A stretch of 34,967 nt of DNA from a virus: positions 1 to 34,967 of IMG/VR virus record IMGVR_UViG_3300036860_000387; one strand, given 5' to 3'. A model generated the notes under the pieces. That model worked only from the letters and a program-made list of their open reading frames with translations. It did not search any database and was not told the DNA's origin. Position numbers and translations under genes: made by a program. Shown here piece after piece: positions 1 through 6,952 of this stretch. How positions within the stretch are numbered: position 1 is the stretch's first letter; each line of letters opens with the position of its first letter.

Positions 1-101
1 TGGTCGACCAGCACCACTTTGATCGTGTCGGTATCCCAATCGAGCGCGGGGCTCTGCGAGAGGAAAGATTCCCGCGCCTTGTCGAAGAGTGCGTTCGCCA
101 C
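1..101 (-). CDS. 5' fragment of the duplicated virion-associated protein gene
   Basis: This is the redundant copy of the first 33 codons of the 34475-34888 gene, truncated by the window edge. The GTG start at 101 is preceded on the minus strand by an AGGAGGG Shine-Dalgarno (SD) sequence. It is not a separate gene; see the entry at 34475-34888. Confidence 0.9.
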   Translation of the reverse strand, partial: MANALFDKARESFLSQSPALDWDTDTIKVVLVD

Positions 102-180
102 GTCTTTTAACCCTCCTGCTTCGTTTTGACCGGCGCGTTGGTGTCGTCGACCTCGTACTCGACGGTCGATTCGATCAGTC
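1..180. repeat. Left copy of 180-bp terminal redundancy (contig circularity)
   Basis: Bases 1-180 recur at 34788-34967 with one difference: C at position 54, T at 34841. On the minus strand this is a CAG/CAA change in a Gln codon of the 34475-34888 gene, so it is silent. The repeat begins inside one gene and ends inside the portal gene, which is what a circular assembly cut at an arbitrary point gives, not a biological terminal repeat. The mismatch suggests population variation or a read error. Confidence 0.95.
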
Positions 181-1963
181 CCGTCGCCTCGTTGCGGCGC
201 ACCACATCACGCCGCGTGCGCTTCGGCTTCTGCGGATCGTTCACTCGGACATCGACGTGCGGCGCCGGCGGTGCCTGGACCGTCACGGGTACGTCGACCA
301 TGCGCTCCGGGAGCTGCACGGTCACTGAGGTCACCTCGGATCGCGAGGTAACGCCCAGCTTGCGAAGCACGCGGTTCACATGGCTCTCGACCGTGCGCAC
401 GGAGATGAAGAGGCGCTCGGCGATCTCCTTGTTCGAGAGATCGCGTGCGAGCAGGTCGCGGATCTGGCGCTCTCGGGGCGTGAGTTCGATGTCGTCCTCG
501 TCGCCCTCTTCCTCGAGGCCCTCGGGCACGGGCACCTGCGCGCGCGGAGCGGGCCCCGGCGGAAGCGCGGGCGTGGGCGTCGGCGGGGGGAGCTGTGGCG
601 GCGATGCGGGGGGCTCTTCCGTCTCTGGCGGCTGCAGCTGCACCGACGTGAGCCCGGTGTGCTTGCCCTTGAGACGGGCGATGTCGCCGGCGACGACGGC
701 CTCGATCGCAGCGTCGGGCTCGAATCCCGCGTTGATGAGCGTCTGCAGCGTCTTGGCCTCCATGTCGTGGATCTCGGCGGCATCCTTGACGTCCTCGCGC
801 AGATAGGGGATGTCGCGGTCGTCGTACCAGAGCTCGGAGTCGTCGGGCACGTTGATGAGGTACGCGAGCGACCCTGCGACGTTCTGCCACAGGAAGGCCA
901 TCGAGCCGTTCGCCCACGCGCGCCGAGCCTGCACGTAGTTCGAATACGTCGCGGCGTTCAGGCCCTCAGAGAGCCCGGCGATGATCGGCGGCACCTGCGC
1001 GGCCGCGGCGATACGCGTCTCGCCGGCACCCTGGACGTTCTTGAAGTCGATCTGCCGCATCACGGCACCGAGGGGCGTGACCGTCGCGCCGGCGCCGAGG
1101 TAGAGCGTGCGGTATGCGTTCTCCTTGCCGTCGCTCTTCTCTTTCATCAGCTCGCGCCAGGTCTTGAAGACCTCGGGCGAGATCGACTTGTCGAGCGCGA
1201 CCGCCATGTTCGGCGTCGCGCCGTTCTCGAAGAACCGCAGCTTGTGCTCGGTCGCCGCGGCGTCGCCGAGGATGTCGGTGAGCACCGGCGTGATCCAGCT
1301 CATGCCGCGGAAGCGGAAGGACGGGTCGGGCATCGGCGCGTAGTGGGCGACCTGCTCGGGCAAGAGGATCTGCGGCTTCTGACTCGAACCGAGCCCGCCT
1401 GGGCTGTAGAGGTAGCCGACGACCTCGGCGTCGAGCTGCCAGTTCGGGTCATCGGCGTCGGTCTCGCTGCCGACGACGATCGTCATCCAGTCTGGGCGCA
1501 CCGGGCGGATAGCCTTGCCGCGTCGCACCGCGTAGAAGTTCCCGGCGAGCGAGGCATGCTGCTCGGCGCGCGCGAGGAGATCGCCAGTCGTCGCGCGCGA
1601 CCACGGCCGCTCAAGGACCGCGAGCTCCTTGCTGCCGTACAGCTCGCCGGCGCGACCGTTCAGGCGCCGGCGGAACTGGAAGCGCGCCTGCGAAAAGAGC
1701 ATGAGGCGCGCGGCCATGCAGGCGAAGACGATGCCGTTGCGCTTGTAGATCCCGGCCACGTAGCTCTCGAACGTGCCCGATGGGACCTCCTGCTTCGACG
1801 TGATCGTCTGCTGCGGCATGAACGGGTAGCTCAGCCCGCCGAAGCTGAAATACGACAGGTACTCGCTGAACGACAGCGCATCGCGCTCCGATGCCGGCGC
1901 GAGCCGACGCGCGAGATGCGTGCGCAGCGCGTCGATGAGGCCGAGCCCCCGCGGCACGATCAT
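107..1963 (-). CDS. Portal protein with an embedded LuxR-type HTH domain
   Basis: HK97-type portal, 618 aa, the dodecameric ring at the unique capsid vertex through which DNA is packaged and ejected. It follows the large terminase directly (ATGA overlap, 1960-1963), the standard portal position, and residues 1-440 have portal-like organisation. I chose ATG 1963 rather than GTG 1969 because of the overlap and a GGAG 5 nt upstream. Residues ~441-490 are a Pro-rich then acidic linker. Residues ~494-544 are a full GerE/LuxR HTH ([31 protein letters not shown]). After it comes a tail of about 70 residues, with a basic patch [12 protein letters not shown], ending near the stop. The HTH is in frame and inside the tail, so it is a domain insertion rather than a neighbouring gene. 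Portal identity is strong; the role of the HTH is unknown. Confidence 0.9.
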   Translation of the reverse strand: MIVPRGLGLIDALRTHLARRLAPASERDALSFSEYLSYFSFGGLSYPFMPQQTITSKQEVPSGTFESYVAGIYKRNGIVFACMAARLMLFSQARFQFRRRLNGRAGELYGSKELAVLERPWSRATTGDLLARAEQHASLAGNFYAVRRGKAIRPVRPDWMTIVVGSETDADDPNWQLDAEVVGYLYSPGGLGSSQKPQILLPEQVAHYAPMPDPSFRFRGMSWITPVLTDILGDAAATEHKLRFFENGATPNMAVALDKSISPEVFKTWRELMKEKSDGKENAYRTLYLGAGATVTPLGAVMRQIDFKNVQGAGETRIAAAAQVPPIIAGLSEGLNAATYSNYVQARRAWANGSMAFLWQNVAGSLAYLINVPDDSELWYDDRDIPYLREDVKDAAEIHDMEAKTLQTLINAGFEPDAAIEAVVAGDIARLKGKHTGLTSVQLQPPETEEPPASPPQLPPPTPTPALPPGPAPRAQVPVPEGLEEEGDEDDIELTPRERQIRDLLARDLSNKEIAERLFISVRTVESHVNRVLRKLGVTSRSEVTSVTVQLPERMVDVPVTVQAPPAPHVDVRVNDPQKPKRTRRDVVRRNEATGLIESTVEYEVDDTNAPVKTKQEG

Positions 1964-3561
1964 GCCCACTCCACGAGCGGCTGGGCCGGCGGCGCAAGCG
2001 CGCCCTTCTCGATCGCCTGGCCGCGCGCGACCTCGGCGAGGATCCCGGCGACGAACGCGTCGATGAAGAGACCCTGCTTCTTCGGGACGACCTTGAGGTA
2101 GTACGGGTTCGCCGCTGGGCTCTCATCCGGCCGCGGCGCGCGGCGCTTGCCCTTCGTGAGCGCCGCGCTCTTCGCGTGCAGGGCGAGGATCGGGTCGCCG
2201 TTGTGCGTGAACGCACCCTTGAAGTGCTCGAGGAACCGCGTGATCGCGTCGTCCATCCGTCGCTCGACGTTCGTCGGGAACTCGACGATCCGCTCCGGCC
2301 AGCGCGCCGCCCACATTGCGAAGTACTCCTGCCAGCGGTACGGATCGCCGAAGAGGAAGCGCACGTCGTACGCGTCGAACGCCGCGGCGAGGACCTGGTC
2401 GACCTCGCTGCGCGGCACGAGCCCGTCGGCGTAGTCGGCGGGGTTCCACACCTTGATCGGGAACCAGCGACCGTCGCTCACGCGGCTCGCGACGAGCGCG
2501 GTGAAGTCACGCGACCGGGAGCCATCGAAGCCCAGCGCGATCACGGTGCCGCGCTCAAGCTCGCCCGGCCGGGCGGCCGCGTCCCATCTCGCGGAGTCGA
2601 CTGCGTCCGTGACGCCGACCTCGATCCTGTTGAAGAAGTAGCGCATCGCCGTCGCCGGCGAGGAGCAGACCGCCGGATCGCGCGCGTCGGCCAGCACGCG
2701 GACCAGGTCGACCCACCAGCTGTCGCCGTACACGATCCCGAGCTGCTCGAGCGACTCCTGATCGTCCTCGAGGTTCGGCCGCCGCAGCTCGCGGCCCGCG
2801 CGGTCCTTGCCGCCGTTGTAGTCGATGAGCACGTCCGGGGCGCGGCTCTCCTGGGTGCGCTGCGCCACGGAGGACTCCGACGGGTCATACGCGTTCGTGG
2901 ACTCGGCCCACCGGCCGCCCATGCCGGCGATGTTTCGCTTCATGTTCTCGGCGAGGACGACGCCGCCGTTCGACACGATCATGAGGTGCGTCTCTTCGAA
3001 GTGGCCGTAGGTGAGGCGCGCGCCCAGCCGCGCGCGCCCCGACGACGTCTGCGGCTCGAGCTGCCCGCCGCTCTCGAGCTTGATGTCGAGCATCCCGACG
3101 TCGACGCCGGGCAGATCCGCGATCGGCCCCGCGACCATGCCGAGGATCGCCAGCCAGGTGTTGTCGGTCTGCGCCTCGCTCGTCGCGACGATCTGGATCC
3201 ACGGTGTGGGCTGCGGACGGCCCACCGGCTCGCCGTCCGCGTCCCAGCCGTCGAAGCGCACAGGTCCGAGGAGCTCGCACAGGTCGATCCCGCCGCAGAA
3301 CGGGCTCTTCCCCCACTTCTGCGCGCGCATGAGCTGCGCGCCGCGGTAGACGAAGGCGCTCGAGGGACGGCGCTCGTCGAGGACCGCATCGGGGTGCAGG
3401 CGATAGAAGCGCTTGAGGAACACGAGCATCTCGTCGGTGAGCCGGTACGGCTCTCCCTGGTGGAGCCCGTCTGGAATCACGCAGAAGGCCTCGATCCATT
3501 GCGCGACCTGGATCCCGAGCGTCGGGTACTCGCCCGGCCGACGCGCGCCACGCCACGGCAT
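1960..3561 (-). CDS. terL: Terminase large subunit
   Basis: ATP-driven packaging motor and nuclease, 533 aa. The N-terminal ATPase half carries a degenerate Walker A-like stretch QKWGKSPF (residues 81-88). The C-terminal RNase H-like nuclease has the three expected acidic positions: D346 in GFDGS, D406 in LFGDP and D501 in FIDAFVAG. It starts at ATG 3561, sharing one base with the stop of the small-subunit gene (TGATG), and overlaps the portal start by 4 nt. The long open frame continues upstream of ATG 3561, but that part overlaps the small terminase out of frame and is not credible. Context and motifs make the call firm. Confidence 0.93.
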   Translation of the reverse strand: MPWRGARRPGEYPTLGIQVAQWIEAFCVIPDGLHQGEPYRLTDEMLVFLKRFYRLHPDAVLDERRPSSAFVYRGAQLMRAQKWGKSPFCGGIDLCELLGPVRFDGWDADGEPVGRPQPTPWIQIVATSEAQTDNTWLAILGMVAGPIADLPGVDVGMLDIKLESGGQLEPQTSSGRARLGARLTYGHFEETHLMIVSNGGVVLAENMKRNIAGMGGRWAESTNAYDPSESSVAQRTQESRAPDVLIDYNGGKDRAGRELRRPNLEDDQESLEQLGIVYGDSWWVDLVRVLADARDPAVCSSPATAMRYFFNRIEVGVTDAVDSARWDAAARPGELERGTVIALGFDGSRSRDFTALVASRVSDGRWFPIKVWNPADYADGLVPRSEVDQVLAAAFDAYDVRFLFGDPYRWQEYFAMWAARWPERIVEFPTNVERRMDDAITRFLEHFKGAFTHNGDPILALHAKSAALTKGKRRAPRPDESPAANPYYLKVVPKKQGLFIDAFVAGILAEVARGQAIEKGALAPPAQPLVEWA

Positions 3562-3989
3562 CAGTCGGCCACCTGGTCCATGCGCGTCGCGATGTCGACG
3601 ACGTTCGGGCCCGCGTCGTCGCCGACGTCGGTGATCTCCCACCGAAGCCGCAGCATCGACATCGGCGAGAGCCCGAGCCGGTCGGCCATCTGCCGGCGCT
3701 CGCCGAGGAGGATCGCGGGGCACTTCGGGCGCTCGCACGCCGCAAGCAGCCGGACGTAGATCGCGACCTCGTCGTACCAGCCGAGCCGCTCCCAGGCGAC
3801 GGCCTGCGGCGTGGCCCACACGCGGGCCCAGAGCTCCTTCTCCCGCTTCGAGGGCCGTTTGATCGGCCAGGCCGGCGGATCGCCGGCGCGCCCTGTCGAC
3901 GGCAGGCGCATCGCCGCAGCCGCTCCGAGGCCTCGGCCCTTGCGTCGCTGTTGCGATTCCGGCTTCGGCGCCGGCCCCATGCCCGCCAT
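3561..3989 (-). CDS. terS: Terminase small subunit
   Basis: DNA-recognition subunit of the packaging enzyme, 142 aa, identified by position directly 5' of the large terminase and by composition: a basic disordered N-terminus (residues 1-45), then helical segments ending in a TRMDQVAD C-terminus. ATG 3989 is preferred; GTG 3992 and ATG 3980 are possible because none has a strong SD. It sits downstream of an HNH endonuclease gene and a 100-bp non-coding stretch with CTGGGCC repeats, an arrangement seen in cos-type HK97-like phages, where small terminase binds near its own gene. Confidence 0.8.
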   Translation of the reverse strand: MAGMGPAPKPESQQRRKGRGLGAAAAMRLPSTGRAGDPPAWPIKRPSKREKELWARVWATPQAVAWERLGWYDEVAIYVRLLAACERPKCPAILLGERRQMADRLGLSPMSMLRLRWEITDVGDDAGPNVVDIATRMDQVAD

Positions 3990-3992
3990 CAC

Positions 3993-4104
3993 GCGTGTCC
4001 CGTCTGGGCCCGCCGCGATGGCCCAGACCTGTCCGTCTTGCGAGAAACCTGGGCCAGGGGTCTACGTTTCAGAACGCGTTCGCGCGAGACCCCCATCCCC
4101 CCCG
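3993..4104. promoter_or_regulatory. Candidate cos / terminase-binding region with CTGGGCC repeats
   Basis: Non-coding gap between HNH endonuclease and small terminase. It holds a perfect 9-bp stem (4002-4010 with 4020-4028, 9-nt loop) and an 11-bp palindrome CCTGGGCCAGG (4048-4058). Together these give CTGGGCC at 4004-4010 and 4049-4055 and its complement at 4020-4026. The location beside terS and an HNH gene suggests packaging-site DNA or a TerS operator; a start-proximal hairpin in the mRNA is the alternative. Confidence 0.45.
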
Positions 4105-4425
4105 TCACTGAGAGCTCGCGCCTTTCGACGCGTTGCATGAGCGGCAGAGCACATCGATCACCTCGCCGTCGCCGCTACGTGCCAGCGCATCGCGATGGTC
4201 CCCGGTCAGATCGAACGATGGATGCGGGGCGCGCTTCCATCCTGGACACACCCAGCCGTACATGGCCACGTGCGCCTCCACCGCTGCACGTGAGCGAGTG
4301 CGCCAGATGCGGTCGTACCCCCGGTATGAAGCGCTGCCCCGCCTCGCTTCGAGCGCACGCTGATGGCGCGCGCAACGTCGGCCGGTGGCAGGGGTACCGC
4401 AGTCGAGACACGCACGAAGGACCAC
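4105..4425 (-). CDS. HNH endonuclease (terminase-associated)
   Basis: Small HNH nuclease of 106 aa. It has an N-terminal C-x2-C motif (CLDCGTP), the tyrosine/arginine-rich SYRGYDRIWR segment typical of terminase-linked phage HNH proteins, the catalytic GDHRDAL stretch, and a closing CRSCNASKG zinc-knuckle end. It lies just upstream of the small terminase, where HK97-like phages use such a protein to assist terminase cleavage at cos. The start is GTG 4425; an ATG at 4432 overlaps the upstream stop but opens a different frame without HNH motifs. The call is firm, the start less so. Confidence 0.85.
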   Translation of the reverse strand: MVLRACLDCGTPATGRRCARHQRALEARRGSASYRGYDRIWRTRSRAAVEAHVAMYGWVCPGWKRAPHPSFDLTGDHRDALARSGDGEVIDVLCRSCNASKGASSQ

Positions 4426-4428
4426 CGC

Positions 4429-5100
4429 TCATGTGAAGACGCCACCCTGCAGAAACCCGTGGTAGTCACCGCCTTGAATCGACCCCGCGCCGGCGGCGCA
4501 CGTGGTGGGCGCTGATGCATCGGAGGTTCCGGCGTTCTTGTCGACCGTGAGCTTCGGCGGCGTACCGTGCCGGATCCAGCAACGGTGCGTCTTCTCGCCT
4601 TTCATGGTGCAGTTCGAGGCCGGGCCGTCGATCATCCACTCGTGCCCGTTCGGCAGGACGACGACGAGGCACCGGCCATCGACCCCGCGCGCGTATTCGC
4701 CCATCCAGGGCGCGTCCCACATCATTCCCGGCACCTGATCGCGCAGGGTGTAGACGCCGGGCTGGCCATCGATGCGGACATAGAGATCCCGGTGGCCAGC
4801 CTGCCACTCGTCCTCGGCCCGAAACTCATAACCACACGGGCACGCCTTCGGCCAGCGGGGATCCTCGTGGGGGAACTCCGCGCTATCCAGCTCGAAGTTG
4901 CACGTGCCATCGGGGTTGTCTTTCGTGTGCGGACGCACATCGAGGTCGACGCTCGCCTCGTGGTAGCCGTGCACCAGAGGGCACGGGCGCGCGTAGCTTG
5001 AGCGCTGCGCAACAGGATCCCAGGTCGACTCGCCGTCATAGCGACGAAGGAAGACGCGCGCTTCGTTCTTCGGCACGACGAGAAAGGCCTCGACGCCCAC
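4429..5100 (-). CDS. Cysteine/histidine-rich protein of unknown function
   Basis: A 223-aa soluble protein I do not recognise. It has several cysteines and histidines in zinc-ribbon-like spacing (PCPLVHGYHE, KACPCGYEF, CTMKGEKTHRCWIRHG) and an acidic, Trp-rich middle (VPGMMWDAPWMGEYARG). The GTG start at 5100 shares one base with the TAG stop of the upstream gene (TAGTG), so the two are translationally coupled. It is the last gene before the packaging-associated HNH gene, in the distal early operon. A structural or host-interaction role is possible; there is no motif for an enzyme. Confidence 0.75.
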   Translation of the reverse strand: MGVEAFLVVPKNEARVFLRRYDGESTWDPVAQRSSYARPCPLVHGYHEASVDLDVRPHTKDNPDGTCNFELDSAEFPHEDPRWPKACPCGYEFRAEDEWQAGHRDLYVRIDGQPGVYTLRDQVPGMMWDAPWMGEYARGVDGRCLVVVLPNGHEWMIDGPASNCTMKGEKTHRCWIRHGTPPKLTVDKNAGTSDASAPTTCAAGAGSIQGGDYHGFLQGGVFT

Positions 5101-5246
5101 TAGTGCGCGATCTCCACGAGCTCGAGCTCGACCTTGTTGAGATCGTGGCGCGCGCGGAAGTGCTTCTGGACCTCGGCCATCTTCGTCTCGTCCGACCAGG
5201 TCTGCCCGCATCGCTTGCAGGCGAGCTCGTATCGCTTCTTGCTCAT
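5100..5246 (-). CDS. Small C2H2-type zinc-finger protein
   Basis: A 48-aa protein with a near-canonical C2H2 pattern: C10-x2-C13, then H29-x4-H34 (CKRCGQTWSD, QKHFRARH), followed by an acidic helical tail. Such tiny zinc fingers are common in phage early regions and usually bind nucleic acid or a host protein; the target here is unknown. ATG 5246 overlaps the stop of the 40-aa gene upstream (ATGA). A longer reading from further upstream overlaps that gene out of frame and is rejected. Confidence 0.75.
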   Translation of the reverse strand: MSKKRYELACKRCGQTWSDETKMAEVQKHFRARHDLNKVELELVEIAH

Positions 5247-5365
5247 CGGCACACCAGCGCGAAGGCCCCGTTCGCGTAGACGCTCGAGCACTTAGGCCCG
5301 CCGAACGTGCCGATCGTGCAGCTGCCCACCATCACGCCGACGAGGAAGATCACGAGCGCTCTCAT
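5243..5365 (-). CDS. Tiny predicted lipoprotein
   Basis: A 40-aa gene below usual length cut-offs. It has an N-terminal hydrophobic segment (MRALVIFLVGVMVGSC) with a lipobox-like VGSC, placing the modified cysteine at residue 16, then a short tail with two more cysteines. ATG 5365 overlaps the stop of the upstream gene by ATGA, and its own TGA overlaps the start of the zinc-finger gene by ATGA. Coupling on both sides is the main evidence that it is real. It would be a membrane-anchored surface peptide; its function is unknown. Confidence 0.65.
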   Translation of the reverse strand: MRALVIFLVGVMVGSCTIGTFGGPKCSSVYANGAFALVCR

Positions 5366-5544
5366 CGCAGGGCACCTGCGCGTTCACGCAGATCCAGTAC
5401 CTTCAGCCCGCCCTCGTACTGCGCCAGGGTGAGATCCGTAGGCGGCTCGGTGCCATCGGCGAGATAGAGTCCGGTCTTCGGATCACGCGGCAGATCCCGC
5501 GAGCTCGAGCGCTCGAGGATCATGGCGATCTCGAGTGGATCCAT
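5362..5544 (-). CDS. Small conserved-looking phage protein, unknown function
   Basis: A 60-aa charged protein, probably largely helical, with no membrane segment, cysteine pair or recognisable domain (starts MDPLEIAMILER, ends LDLRERAGALR). The central segment RDPKTGLYLADGTEPPTDLT looks like a folded turn rather than a linker. Its ATG shares one base with the upstream stop (TGATG) and its stop overlaps the next start (ATGA), so it is part of the coupled chain. No function can be assigned. Confidence 0.6.
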   Translation of the reverse strand: MDPLEIAMILERSSSRDLPRDPKTGLYLADGTEPPTDLTLAQYEGGLKVLDLRERAGALR

Positions 5545-5738
5545 CAGCTCAGCGCCTCGGCCGCGGCGCGGCCCAGATCGTCGGCGATCCACTCGTACGC
5601 GAAGTGCGCGCCGAGGATGAGCCACCATGCGACGACGCCCGCGCGCAGCATTCCGCGCACGTGCGAAAGCGTTCGCCGACGTCTGACCGACGCGTAGAGC
5701 TCGTAACCGGCGAGCGCGATCGAGAGCGCGCCGATCAC
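5544..5738 (-). CDS. Small membrane protein
   Basis: A 64-aa protein with two hydrophobic segments: residues ~1-16 (MIGALSIALAGYELYA) and ~34-46 (VVAWWLILGAHFA), separated by a basic SVRRRRT loop. This suggests an inner-membrane hairpin with a cytoplasmic basic turn. GTG 5738 overlaps the stop of the 32-aa gene upstream (GTGA). It is far from the amidase, so it is probably not the main holin. Membrane location is inferred from hydrophobicity only. Confidence 0.6.
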   Translation of the reverse strand: MIGALSIALAGYELYASVRRRRTLSHVRGMLRAGVVAWWLILGAHFAYEWIADDLGRAAAEALS

Positions 5739-5833
5739 CCCGTCACGTTCCCGGTGACGTCGAGCGCGGAGCCCGCCGGCGATGACGGATCCGCGCCCGA
5801 CGCACGCAGGTGGGGAGGTGGGGAGGACGACAT
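5735..5833 (-). CDS. Very small Ser/Pro-rich open frame (32 aa)
   Basis: The frame MSSSPPPHLR...LDVTGNVTG fills the only gap between two minus-strand genes. Its ATG shares a base with the upstream stop (TGATG, 5833) and its TGA overlaps the next GTG (GTGA, 5735-5738). No domain is visible and the composition is disordered. The positional fit at both ends is unlikely by chance, so I list it, but it could be only a ribosome-transit leader that couples its neighbours. Confidence 0.4.
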   Translation of the reverse strand: MSSSPPPHLRASGADPSSPAGSALDVTGNVTG

Positions 5834-6063
5834 CAGTGATTGCGCACCAGGAGCCAGACGACGCCTCGAATCGCGCTCTCGCGATAGGGAGGCAGGCCGT
5901 TGCGTCGGCGGAGGCGCATGAGCTCGAAGATCTCGGCGACGATCCGACGTGCGGTGGAGCCGCGGCGACCGCTCACCGCATTCTGGATCTCGATGCGGGT
6001 GAGCACCTGGTCGTATAGATCTTCGATCCCGACCTCGTCGCCGACCTGTTTCTCGACGAGCAT
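5833..6063 (-). CDS. Small helical protein, unknown function
   Basis: A 76-aa protein starting MLVEKQVGDEVGIEDLYDQV, with basic helices (ARRIVAEIFELMRLRRR) and a hydrophobic C-terminus (GVVWLLVRNH). ATG 6063 has a good AGGAGAGGG SD on the minus strand, which makes this an independently initiated gene after a ~100-bp gap. It could bind nucleic acid through the arginine-rich helix, but no known family is recognisable by eye. Confidence 0.65.
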   Translation of the reverse strand: MLVEKQVGDEVGIEDLYDQVLTRIEIQNAVSGRRGSTARRIVAEIFELMRLRRRNGLPPYRESAIRGVVWLLVRNH

Positions 6064-6103
6064 CGGCCCTCTCCTCGCCACGCGACCTCCCTGGCCGAGT
6101 CGG

Positions 6104-6181
6104 TCACATGGCGTGCATTTTGGGAGAGCCAGAGGGCGTCGTGGAGCCGCGACTAGTGACTCCGTACCGATAGAAGGTCAC
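6104..6181 (-). CDS. Possible 25-aa coupled peptide
   Basis: A GTG at 6181 overlaps the stop of the LuxR-type HTH frame (GTGA) and opens 25 codons ending at 6104. There is no SD or motif. It is listed only because the overlap pattern matches the rest of the operon; it may equally be chance. The gap 6064-6103 beyond it holds the SD of the next gene and nothing else I can see. Confidence 0.2.
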   Translation of the reverse strand: MTFYRYGVTSRGSTTPSGSPKMHAM

Positions 6182-6435
6182 CTCGCGAGCTCGCAGAGCT
6201 GAATCCGGTTTGCAGCTCCGACCTTCGCTCGCGCGGCAGCGACGTGATTGCGCACGGTGTGTATGGAGATCCCGAGCTCGTCCGCGATCTCCTTGTCGCG
6301 CAGCCCCCGCCTGAGCCGCGCGATAATCTCGCGCTCGCGTTTGGTGAGACGATCGACGGGGCTCAGCCGGAGGCCACCGATGCTCTCCCTGTGAAGCGCG
6401 CGAAGATCCGCCGCGTGAACGCGATCGCGCGGCCA
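6178..6435 (-). CDS. LuxR/GerE-type HTH module, -1 frame to the endonuclease, no standard start
   Basis: The frame open from 6435 to the TGA at 6178 encodes a clear LuxR-type HTH: LTKREREI, KEIADELGIS, HTVRNHV, ending LCELAR at the stop. Aligned without gaps, 22 of 51 positions match the HTH in the portal. No ATG, GTG or TTG exists in this frame before the domain. The upstream stop is at 6436-6438 and the endonuclease ends inside it at 6363. Options: a -1 ribosomal frameshift making an endonuclease-HTH fusion, initiation at a rare codon (ATC 6381 follows AGGGAG at 3 nt), or a one-base assembly error. I cannot see a classic slippery heptamer. Confidence 0.5.
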   Translation of the reverse strand, partial: WPRDRVHAADLRALHRESIGGLRLSPVDRLTKREREIIARLRRGLRDKEIADELGISIHTVRNHVAAARAKVGAANRIQLCELAR

Positions 6436-6791
6436 TCATTGACTTGGTCCGTCGTGAAGCGGAAGACGCGCCAGCCGCGGACCACGGCCTCGTTATATTT
6501 CTCCGAGTCCTGCTCGAAGCGGGCACCTCGGTTGTGGGATCCCTGGATCCAACTGCCGCCCTCAACCTCGATGGCGATCTGCGGCAGCGGCCAGGCGAAG
6601 TCGAACCGCCATCTGCGCGGCGGGGCGAAGATGAACTCGCGCTCGCAGCCCTCGGCGAGTTGCGCGTCCTGCAGCTGGAGAAAGAACAGCAGCTCGAGCA
6701 GCGAGCCGACACGCGTGCGCGCTCGAGCGCCCTCGGAGGCGTAGGTGTCATCCGCCGACGAAGGCGCTCGGCCGCGCGCGAGATCGCTCAT
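6363..6791 (-). CDS. Vsr/DUF559-like endonuclease
   Basis: A 142-aa nuclease of the very-short-patch-repair/DUF559 type (restriction-endonuclease fold). The core shows the expected order: RRWRFDFAWP (catalytic D), IAIEVEGGSWIQGSHNRG (catalytic E-x-E-like segment), a downstream FEQDSEKYNEA helix and GWRVFRFT. Related phage proteins are often encoded near replication or early genes and may act as nickases or Holliday-junction-like nucleases; the substrate here is unknown. ATG 6791 overlaps the upstream stop (ATGA). The C-terminus overlaps the LuxR-type HTH frame by ~70 nt. Confidence 0.75.
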   Translation of the reverse strand: MSDLARGRAPSSADDTYASEGARARTRVGSLLELLFFLQLQDAQLAEGCEREFIFAPPRRWRFDFAWPLPQIAIEVEGGSWIQGSHNRGARFEQDSEKYNEAVVRGWRVFRFTTDQVNDGRAIAFTRRIFARFTGRASVASG

Positions 6792-6952
6792 GCGAGCACC
6801 GCCGGGACGTCACGGTCGTCGACTTGTATGCGCCGCTGGCAGACCATGAAGTCCACCACGCGGGCACACTCGACGATCGCGCCGGCGGCGTTGAACTTGA
6901 TGAAGCGCCAGGGCCCGGATCCGCCGCAACGCGTGCAGACGACGTCGGTCAC
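6788..6952 (-). CDS. Small zinc-ribbon-like protein
   Basis: A 54-aa gene with GTG start at 6952. The N-terminus VTDVVCTRCGGSGPWRFIKF has a C6-x2-C9 knuckle followed by a glycine-rich turn, and two more cysteines follow (C29, C38), enough for one zinc site. The start overlaps the stop of the gene upstream (GTGA) and its TGA overlaps the endonuclease start (ATGA). It probably binds nucleic acid or a protein partner; the partner is unknown, though coupling to the endonuclease gene suggests related timing. Confidence 0.7.
   Translation of the reverse strand: MTDVVCTRCGGSGPWRFIKFNAAGAIVECARVVDFMVCQRRIQVDDRDVPAVLA

Noticed and set aside
1-180. True direct terminal repeat or IS-flanking duplication
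   Set aside because: The boundaries fall inside genes at arbitrary places and the repeat joins the gene order perfectly, which is what an assembly overlap of a circular genome gives.
380-2101. Long plus-strand open frame opposite portal
   Set aside because: High-GC antisense shadow: Arg/Leu/Ala-rich without domains, lying over an intact portal gene. The same holds for plus-strand frames at 2176-3759, 8281-9423, 13545-14639, 22785-24548 and 26827-27822.
3562-3819. Upstream extension of the large terminase frame
   Set aside because: Overlaps the small terminase gene in another frame; ATG 3561 fits the TGATG coupling.
4175-4432. ATG 4432 frame overlapping the HNH gene
   Set aside because: It has the expected ATGA overlap but no recognisable protein features, while the alternative frame holds a complete HNH nuclease.
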